DNA of 64,000 nucleotides. Origin: Polyangiaceae bacterium. Its GTDB lineage: Bacteria; Myxococcota_A; Polyangia; Polyangiales; Polyangiaceae. The stretch is taken from assembly GCA_020633205.1 (NCBI GenBank), contig JACKEB010000023.1:1-64000 (forward strand), written 5' to 3'. A model generated the notes under the pieces. The model ran no database searches and was not told the DNA's origin. It saw only the letters and a list, made by a program, of their open reading frames with translations. Both the position numbers and the translations under genes were made by a program. Position 1 is the first letter of the stretch, and the number at the start of each line of letters is the position of its first letter. Of the stretch, positions 1 through 6,469 are shown piece by piece.

Positions 1-119
1 TGCTTTATAGTGCTGAAGCGCTCCGTGCGGCTCGCGGCCACGTGTGGCCCGACCGTTTGCCTGCGAGTCCCTAACAACATTACCGTGCGGAACGGAATGC
101 GGCTGGCGGCAGCTGGCGG

Positions 120-1133
120 CTACTGCGTGCAGGTCACGCCTTTGGTCTGCAGCTTGATGCTTGGGTCTTCCGCGTAGATGTATGCACCCGCGTAGCACAT
201 CTCGTCGTTGGTGCTCTCGCCGTACTGCACCGCACCCCCGGTATCGTTGATGTAGGTGCAATCGACCTGAAGCTGATCTCCCTTCTGCATGCTCACCGGC
301 GGGTCGAGCAAGCGGAAGCGCTGTTCTTCGAACTCATAGTCCGTGTCGAGGAGCGTGCTTGGATTGCTCCCAAGGCTCGTGACCTTCATGTGGCTGCCGA
401 GGGTGTGCATGTGGGGCATCACCGCGAACACGTTGAGGGGGATGGGGGAGGTGCAGTACCCAGTCTGGGTTGTCTCACCCGTGTCAACGAAGAGCCCTTT
501 ATCCTTGCCAGCAAGCACCGCGAGCGCCTCGTGTTCGACGTCCGCTGCTTCGACCGCCAAGATCTCGATCGCGCTGGTGCCAGCGATCGCCTTGGGTGTC
601 GCGTTGAAGAGGTGCAGGTTCAGCTTGATTTGTTCCCCCGCGGCAATCTTTACCGCGACTCCGGACGGGAACTCAAGGGCGTCTGTGCCAACACCCGAGC
701 CGTACAGCATGCGTGGGCCGTTCATCCCCCCATCGCAGTCGTCCTGCCCATCGGGCTTCCCGTCTTCCTCGACGCTGAGCACCGTGTGGTGCGTGCCGAA
801 GGGTGCGACGGGGCGGAACGCGCTCACGTAAACATCTTCGGGAACGGTATAGCGCACGCAGACGTAGCCTTCTCCGCCGGGCTCCATGGTCCAGTCGCCC
901 GACACCAGGGTGCGCCAGCCGGCGCCGCCACCGCCACCTTGGCCCCCAATGCCAGCCGAGCCGCCGCTGGCGCTGGAGCCGCCGCTTGCACCGGAGCCAC
1001 CGCTTGCGCCCGAGCCACCGCTGCCAGCGGTTCCATCATCGCTGCCCCCGCAAGCGCTGGCGGTGAGAGCCAGCGCGCTGGTGAGCAGGGCCAAACGCAG
1101 GGTGGTTGGGTGGAGCAGTCGTGGCGTCTTCAT
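120..1133 (-). CDS. Lipoprotein with copper type II monooxygenase (PHM-like) fold
   Basis: The predicted product is a 337-residue secreted lipoprotein. The N-terminus has a signal peptide ending in a lipobox (TASAC, Cys28), then a Gly/Ser/Ala-rich spacer to about residue 72. The rest resembles peptidylglycine alpha-hydroxylating and dopamine beta-monooxygenases. All six expected copper ligands can be placed: His115-His116 (GTHHTVL), His174 (NLHLFN), His241 and His243 (PHMHTLG) and Met312 (STNDEMC). Their spacing is very close to that of animal PHM. In that family copper and ascorbate support hydroxylation of an organic substrate; the substrate here is unknown. The ATG at 1133 is preferred because it sits directly before the signal peptide; an upstream in-frame start at 1238 would add 35 non-signal residues. 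It is transcribed away from the DUF99 gene. Confidence 0.85.
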   Translation of the reverse strand: MKTPRLLHPTTLRLALLTSALALTASACGGSDDGTAGSGGSGASGGSGASGGSSASGGSAGIGGQGGGGGAGWRTLVSGDWTMEPGGEGYVCVRYTVPEDVYVSAFRPVAPFGTHHTVLSVEEDGKPDGQDDCDGGMNGPRMLYGSGVGTDALEFPSGVAVKIAAGEQIKLNLHLFNATPKAIAGTSAIEILAVEAADVEHEALAVLAGKDKGLFVDTGETTQTGYCTSPIPLNVFAVMPHMHTLGSHMKVTSLGSNPSTLLDTDYEFEEQRFRLLDPPVSMQKGDQLQVDCTYINDTGGAVQYGESTNDEMCYAGAYIYAEDPSIKLQTKGVTCTQ

Positions 1134-1336
1134 GACCTGCGCTTGAGCAAGCGACATGCCGAGCCCAACATGGCCGTTTGCCGCCGGATTTGCGCGAATT
1201 TCACCACCGGTTGGCCCTTGGCGTGGCGCCTGCGCCACGTGAGGAGCGTGGCCTCGGCGCCTCGCCTCGCGGCTTGCAAGTCAAACTAACGCCGCCGATC
1301 GAGCCCGCGCCCCGGTGGTGAGAGTAAGCTCGGCGC

Positions 1337-1900
1337 GTGAACTTGCTCGGGATAGACGACTGCCCGTTTCCTCGCGACGTGGCGGGGGCGCGTTTCCGTG
1401 GAGATGTACGCTTCGTCGGGACGGTGTTTGCGGGAACCCGCCTCGACGGTGTGTTGGTCGGCAAGGTGCGGCGGGATGGACGCAACTCGACAGCGCGCAT
1501 CGCGCAACTGTTGAACGACTCCCACTATCGGGGCCACGTCGGCGGGATCTTGCTCCAGGGCATCGCCCTCGCCGGATTCAACGTGGTGGATGTTCACGGC
1601 TTGCACCAGCTCACCGGGCTTCCAGTGATGGTGGTGGCGCGTCGGCAGCCGCGCATGGCGCAGATCCGCGCGGCGCTGCGCAAGCTCCCCGGCGGTGAGC
1701 GCAAGTGGGAGCTGATCGACGCCGCGGGGCCGATGGAACCTCTGAGGGGTGTGTTCGTGCAGCGCGTCGGCTTGGGGCGCAGCTTGGCGGCCCAGTGGCT
1801 GCAACGTTCGACGCTCCACGGCTCGTTGCCAGAGCCCTTGCGCGTCGCGCACCTGATTGCGGGCGCACTCGAGACGGGGGAGAGTCGGGGCCGCGCATGA
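1337..1900 (+). CDS. DUF99 family protein (endonuclease V-like fold)
   Basis: This 187-residue protein has the DUF99/UPF0215 pattern: GIDD near the N-terminus (residues 5-8), then FVGTVFAGTRLDGVLVG, and HVGGILLQGIALAGFNVVD in the middle. The family is structurally related to endonuclease V. It is known best from archaea and has been proposed to act on deoxyuridine or deaminated DNA; that activity is inferred for this protein. The stop codon overlaps the start of the Rieske gene (ATGA at 1897-1900), so the two are probably translated from one message, although their functions have no obvious link. Confidence 0.8.
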   Translation: MNLLGIDDCPFPRDVAGARFRGDVRFVGTVFAGTRLDGVLVGKVRRDGRNSTARIAQLLNDSHYRGHVGGILLQGIALAGFNVVDVHGLHQLTGLPVMVVARRQPRMAQIRAALRKLPGGERKWELIDAAGPMEPLRGVFVQRVGLGRSLAAQWLQRSTLHGSLPEPLRVAHLIAGALETGESRGRA

Positions 1901-3018
1901 ACCTGCATCCCGATGAACTAGAGATCGACCCACGCATCGCACATGCAGCGACGCTCCCCGGAATTGCGTACACCGACTCGGTCTACTGGCAGCGCCAGCG
2001 GCGCCACCTCTGGCCGCGGGCGTGGCTCTTCCGGTCGGCGCCCACTGCGCGCGTCGAACCCTGGAGCCCCCTCCCGGGTGTGCTGAACGAACCGCTCGTG
2101 TTCGTGGACGATGGCGAGCTACGTTGCCTGTCCAATGTGTGCACGCACCGCGGTGCGTTGCTCGTGCGAAAGCCATGTGATGTACAGAGCCTACGCTGTC
2201 CCTATCACGGTCGGCGCTTCGGGCTCACTGGGCGCTGTCAGCACATGCCGGAGTTTGAAGGGGTTGTCGGTTTCCCTGCGGATAGCGATCACCTGCGTAG
2301 CTATCCGGTGCTGCGTTTGGGGCCCCTGGTCGGTACTTGTGTCGCGTCAGGCACGCCGCTGGTCGACCTTGAAGCGGGCCTCGAGTGGCTCTCGAGGCGC
2401 CTAGGTAGTGTGTACCGCCGCATGCTCGATGCGTTCGCAAGCAGCAGCGCCAGCCTGCGCTTCGAGCGGCGTTACGAGCTCCGAGCCAACTGGGCCCTCT
2501 ACTGCGACAACTACCTCGAGGGTTTTCACATTCCCTTCGTGCACCCCGCGCTCAACCAAGCCCTCGACTTCGGGAGTTACCGTACGGAACTATTTGAGCA
2601 GGGCTCACTCCAAGTGGGGTTTGCGGACGCCAAGCAACCAGACGCCGCGTGCTTCGAGCTGGAAGCGAATGACCCCGACTTTGGCCATGCGGCGGGGCGC
2701 GTCGCGGGCTACTACGTTCAGCTGTTCCCCGGCTTGATGCTCAATTTCTATCCATGGGGGCTCAGCATCAACTTGGTGGAACCAAGCAGTGCCGAGACCA
2801 GCGTGGTGACCTACTTGGTGTACGTGTGGGACGCGTCGCGTCTCGAGGTCGGAGCAGGTGCCGACTTGCATCAGGTCGAGCTCGAAGACGAAGCCATCGT
2901 CGAGCAGGTCCAGCGCGGGGTGCGCTCGAGCGCCTACACCCGGGGGCGTTACTCCCCGACCCGGGAGCAAGGCGTGCATCACTTTCAGCGCTGGTTGCTT
3001 TCCGCGTTGCGAGAGTGA
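1897..3018 (+). CDS. Rieske non-haem iron oxygenase, alpha subunit type
   Basis: The 373-residue protein has an N-terminal Rieske [2Fe-2S] domain with Cys82-x-His84 (CTHRGA) and Cys101-x2-His104 (CPYH). A catalytic domain follows with the mononuclear iron motif around residues 204-216 (DNYLEGFHIPFVHP, His211 and His216). This is the arrangement of ring-hydroxylating and amine-demethylating oxygenase alpha subunits (aromatic dioxygenases, choline or carnitine monooxygenase types). The substrate cannot be read from the sequence. No reductase or beta subunit lies nearby, so electrons must come from a partner encoded elsewhere. The ATG at 1897 overlaps the DUF99 stop and gives a normal family N-terminus; the open frame further upstream is only overlap with the previous gene. 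Confidence 0.9.
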   Translation: MNLHPDELEIDPRIAHAATLPGIAYTDSVYWQRQRRHLWPRAWLFRSAPTARVEPWSPLPGVLNEPLVFVDDGELRCLSNVCTHRGALLVRKPCDVQSLRCPYHGRRFGLTGRCQHMPEFEGVVGFPADSDHLRSYPVLRLGPLVGTCVASGTPLVDLEAGLEWLSRRLGSVYRRMLDAFASSSASLRFERRYELRANWALYCDNYLEGFHIPFVHPALNQALDFGSYRTELFEQGSLQVGFADAKQPDAACFELEANDPDFGHAAGRVAGYYVQLFPGLMLNFYPWGLSINLVEPSSAETSVVTYLVYVWDASRLEVGAGADLHQVELEDEAIVEQVQRGVRSSAYTRGRYSPTREQGVHHFQRWLLSALRE

Positions 3019-3087
3019 GTTTGCGTTCGGGTTCGCGTTCGCGTTCGCGTTCGAGTTCGAGTTCGCGTTCGCGTTCGAGTTCGTTCT
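3019..3087. repeat. GTTCGC/GTTCGA hexanucleotide tandem repeat
   Basis: Immediately after the Rieske stop codon about eleven imperfect copies of a six-base unit (GTTCGC or GTTCGA) run head to tail. The repeat is out of the coding frame of its neighbours, and unit changes are mostly C/A at the last base. It may be a slipped-strand tract; no function is visible. Confidence 0.85.
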
Positions 3088-3222
3088 TTTCGAATTTTGC
3101 CGGCGTGCTCGGCGTCGTCCAGGCCTTCGCCGGGCTGCGCCCGGTGCTCGCTGGGCTCGCAGCCTCGACGACGCCTGCGACTCGCCGGCGTGGCGATCGG
3201 GTGATCGAAAGGAGGTCACCCA

Positions 3223-3542
3223 ATGCTCGATATCTATCCATTCATTCTCGAAACCATCGTGCTGATCCGGCCACTAGCGGAGCAAATTTACCGCGCGGAT
3301 TCGGATCTGGGGCGGCAACTGCACCGCGCCCAGTCCTCCATAGCCCTCAACGTTGCCGAGGGTTGCTCAGCCGTGGCCGCAACCAAGCGGCGCGTTTTCA
3401 CTCTGCGATGGGGTCAGCGCGTGAAACTTTGGCGTGCTTGGAGGTTGCCGCTGCGCTGGGGCAGATAGCTCCCTTGGAGGACGCGCTCCGCCGGCGCTTC
3501 AATCGCATCCTCGGTACCCTTCACCGCCTCTGCATCAAGTAG
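3223..3542 (+). pseudogene. Four-helix-bundle (S23/IVS-type) protein, frameshifted
   Basis: The first 47 or so residues (MLDIYPFILETIVLIRPL, then SSIALNVAEG) match the start of the four-helix-bundle protein family first seen in 23S rRNA intervening sequences. The rest of the family pattern (RGRNQAARFHSAMGSARE, then ACLEVAAALGQI) continues in another frame to the stop at 3540-3542. The break lies within 3364-3371, where one base appears to be missing. Without it the protein would be about 106 residues, shorter than the usual 115-125. The start is firm: AAAGGAGGT at 3208-3216 sits six bases before the ATG. It could be a real pseudogene, a sequencing error or, less likely, a recoded gene. The family's cellular function is poorly known. 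Confidence 0.8.
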
Positions 3543-3549
3543 GGGTATG

Positions 3550-3575
3550 GGCGTGGGTCCGCTTGGGCCCACGCC
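3550..3575. terminator. Hairpin between convergent genes
   Basis: GGCGTGGG at 3550-3557 pairs with CCCACGCC at 3568-3575. It lies between the four-helix-bundle gene (+) and the helicase gene (-). There is no clear T-run, so it is only a possible bidirectional terminator. Confidence 0.45.
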
Positions 3576-3600
3576 TCTTGCGGCAGCACGCTCGTCGAAA

Positions 3601-5985
3601 CTAGTGAGCGGTGCGGTTCAGCTTGGTGGCGAGCACCGTGCGTACGCCGAAGCCGCCAAAGTCGGCGACGATGCGTGGGGGCGACTCGGGCTTGATCTCG
3701 CGCACCACGCCTTTGCCGAAGCGATCGTGATAGACGCGGGCGCCTGGGCGCATCCAGCGTAGATCCATGGCTTCGTCGCCCACGTCGTCGAACGCCTCGG
3801 TGTCCACCCAGCGGCCGTCGTTGCCTGACTCTGCCGCAGCCCGGCCGCTGCCGCTGGCGTTGCCGGCGAGCATGCGGCTCCGCAGATCTTGCCAGGAGCT
3901 CCTCCCCCCCGAGCCCGAAACTCGACGTCCTCGGGCCGTCGTCTGGGAGTAGTCCACGTCTTGGTCGTACTCGTCGTAGGCCGGTCGACGCGCGTATGGA
4001 TCCACCCGCCCCGAGTAGCCGCCTGCATACCCGCCCAGGGAGTTCACGCCGAAGCGCCTACCTAGGCCCTGCTGCTCCGAGACGTCTTCAGGTATATCCG
4101 AAAGGAAACGACTCGGGCTGCGCGGTTCAGTGCGACCGAACAGCATGCGCTGGCTAGCGTGGGTCAACGTGAGGAGCCGCCGTGCACGGGTCAGCGCGAC
4201 GTAGGCGAGGCGGCGCTCCTCTTCGAGCTCGTCGCGATCGCCGTCCATTCCGCGGTAGGGGAAGACGCCTTCTTCCATGCCCGTGAGGTACACTACCTCG
4301 AACTCCAGGCCCTTGGCGGCGTGCACGGTCATCAGCACCACGCTGGGCGCTTGATCTTGCATGCTGTCGACGTCGGCGATCAGCGCGACGCGCTCGAGGT
4401 ACGCTTCGAGGGATGGCTCCTCACCGAGGTGCTCTGCCTCGAGCAGGTACTCACGGATGGAGCCCACGGTTTCCTGCAAGTTCTCGAGGCGCGCGTCGGC
4501 CTCTGCGGTGTCTTGCTTCTTCAGCGCATCGACGTACCCGCTGCGCTCGAGCACTTGCTCCGCGAGTTCGTCCGCGTGAAGTTGATCCATTTCTGCGCGG
4601 AATCCGTCGATGAGTTCGTGGAAGCGCAGCAGCGCCTGGGTGGCGCGCTTCGAGAGCTTCTTTTCCAGGGCAGGGCTCTTGATCGCATCGAACAGGCTCA
4701 CGCCGAGGTCGCGCGCCACATCCATCAAGGCATCCAGCGTCTTGTTGCCGATGCCGCGGGTTGGAGTGTTGACGACGCGGAGCAGATCGGCGTCGCTCTT
4801 CGGGTTCATGATCAGCCGCAGGTAGCTGAGCAGGTCCTTCACTTCTGCGCGGTCGAAGAACTTCGTGCCGCCGATGATCTGGTAGCTGATGTTGCGCGCG
4901 CGGAGCTCGCCTTCGAGCACGCGGGATTGAGCATGGGTGCGATAGAAGATGGCGATTTCGCGCGCGTCCGTGCCTTGCTGGAGCTCAGAGGCGATACCCA
5001 TGACCACCGAGCGGGCCTCCTCCTTTTCGTCGAGCACGCCTCGGATACGCACCGGCTCACCAGGAGGAGACTGTGTGAAGAGCTGCTTCGGTTCACGCTC
5101 GAGAGCGCGCTCGATGACCCCGAGCGCTGCAGCGACGATATTGCCGCTGGAGCGGTAGTTCTGCTCCAGCTTGACGACCTGCGCCCCAGGGAAATCCTTG
5201 CGGAAACCGCGGATGTTGCGCACGTCTGCGCCACGCCAGCTGTAGATCGACTGGTCGTCATCGCCGACGACGCACAGATTCTGGGTGCTCGCGGCGAGCG
5301 CCCGCACGAGGCGGTACTGGATCTGGTTCGTGTCTTGAAACTCATCGACCAAGACGTGATCGAAGCGCTGGCGAAGGTCGCGCCCTGCGGGCGAATCGCT
5401 CTCCGCGAGTTGTGTGCCGAGCACCAAGAGGTCTTCGAAGTCCACCGCATCGGCCGCGCGCAGCGCCTGTTGGTACTTGCGGTAGAGCTCCACCATGTTG
5501 CCGTCGAAGTTCGGCGAGAGCTTGATGTCGTCGGGGCCGCGGCCCTCGCGCTTGTGAACGTGGATGCGGCTCAAGACGACGCGCGGCGGGTACTCCCGAT
5601 CGCTTAGCTTTTCCGCCTTGATGATGCGTCCAAGTAGCGCTTTTTGGTCGCTATCGTCGTAAATCAAGAAGTGGCGCGAGAGCCCGACCTGATCGTGGTA
5701 GCGACGCAGCAGGCGCACGCAGATCGAGTGAAACGTGCCCACCCAAAGATCGCGCACGATGGCTTCACCAGCCAGCTTGCCAAGGCGCTCCTTCAGCTCT
5801 CCTGCTGCCTTGTTCGTGAACGTGACCGCCAGGATGCGATAGGGCGGCACCTGGTGCAGCGCGAGCAAGTTCGCGACGCGAAACGTGATGACGCGGGTCT
5901 TACCGCTACCGGCGCCTGCGAACACCAAGAGGGGGCCACTGTCGTGAGCGACTGCCAGCTGCTGGGGAGGATTCAGTTCCGTCAT
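3601..5985 (-). CDS. pcrA: ATP-dependent DNA helicase, PcrA/UvrD family
   Basis: This 794-residue superfamily 1A helicase unwinds DNA 3' to 5' in repair and in removal of replication blocks. Visible motifs in order: Q motif (LNPPQQLAV), Walker A GAGSGKT (residues 24-30), motif Ia (AVTFTNKAAGELKERL), Walker B DEFQDTN, motif III (GDDDQSIYSWRGA), motif IV (QNYRSSGNI), motif V (TVHAAKGLEFEVV) and motif VI (YVALTRARR). The last 60 residues carry the small C-terminal domain of PcrA/UvrD (GARVYHDRFGKGVV), which separates it from Rep. Length is slightly above the usual 720-760 because of a low-complexity linker at about residues 660-740. It is monocistronic, convergent with the upstream pseudogene. 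I cannot separate pcrA from uvrD by motifs alone. Confidence 0.95.
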   Translation of the reverse strand: MTELNPPQQLAVAHDSGPLLVFAGAGSGKTRVITFRVANLLALHQVPPYRILAVTFTNKAAGELKERLGKLAGEAIVRDLWVGTFHSICVRLLRRYHDQVGLSRHFLIYDDSDQKALLGRIIKAEKLSDREYPPRVVLSRIHVHKREGRGPDDIKLSPNFDGNMVELYRKYQQALRAADAVDFEDLLVLGTQLAESDSPAGRDLRQRFDHVLVDEFQDTNQIQYRLVRALAASTQNLCVVGDDDQSIYSWRGADVRNIRGFRKDFPGAQVVKLEQNYRSSGNIVAAALGVIERALEREPKQLFTQSPPGEPVRIRGVLDEKEEARSVVMGIASELQQGTDAREIAIFYRTHAQSRVLEGELRARNISYQIIGGTKFFDRAEVKDLLSYLRLIMNPKSDADLLRVVNTPTRGIGNKTLDALMDVARDLGVSLFDAIKSPALEKKLSKRATQALLRFHELIDGFRAEMDQLHADELAEQVLERSGYVDALKKQDTAEADARLENLQETVGSIREYLLEAEHLGEEPSLEAYLERVALIADVDSMQDQAPSVVLMTVHAAKGLEFEVVYLTGMEEGVFPYRGMDGDRDELEEERRLAYVALTRARRLLTLTHASQRMLFGRTEPRSPSRFLSDIPEDVSEQQGLGRRFGVNSLGGYAGGYSGRVDPYARRPAYDEYDQDVDYSQTTARGRRVSGSGGRSSWQDLRSRMLAGNASGSGRAAAESGNDGRWVDTEAFDDVGDEAMDLRWMRPGARVYHDRFGKGVVREIKPESPPRIVADFGGFGVRTVLATKLNRTAH

Positions 5986-6469
5986 TTGCGCGTTTCGCCA
6001 GGGTGCATGCCGCGCCCGGTTTCAGGGCCGTACCTCAGGCGCGCGGCCCTGGCCAGCGCTGATCGGGAAGCGCGCGGATCGGTTGCGTATCAAGTGCCCC
6101 AGCCGCAGTTGCCGGCTGGTTTCTGCCGAAAGCAGCGCGCGCGTACATTTCGCGCACGCCGATCTGTGCGCGGCGTTCAGGCTCCTCTGGGTGGGTTCCC
6201 GTGGACTGGTCGGGCAGGCGCCTGGCCACCTCCGTGCGCGGGTTTGGGGGAGAGTTTATCCGTGTGGGAAATCGTGCTTGCCGCGCGTAGCGTGTCGCTC
6301 GAGACACGAAACTCTAGTTGGCTCAAGTCCAAAGTTGGTTAGTCGCCGTTGCGACGAAGAAACGCTCCCGTGGCGAAAACGTCGGCGACCGTGCGGCATC
6401 CGGCTCACCCTGGTGGCCGCAGGGAACATCTACTAGGCTCCGCCCACCCGGGGGTAGTCGAGAGTTCCT
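5986..6469. other. Divergent intergenic region
   Basis: This 484-base gap separates the divergent helicase and pseudokinase genes and should hold both promoters. I see one small inverted repeat (CGTGTC at 6291-6296 with GACACG at 6303-6308) but no convincing ORF, -35/-10 pair or RNA gene. Confidence 0.5.

Noticed and set aside
2754..3222. Arg/Ser-rich N-terminal extension of the frameshifted four-helix-bundle gene
   Set aside because: It is the hexamer repeat and the end of the Rieske gene read in another frame; the true start has a clear ribosome-binding site at 3208-3216.
4159..5607. 482-codon ORF antisense to the helicase gene
   Set aside because: Same reason: it lies wholly inside a well-supported gene, and its translation shows no motif.
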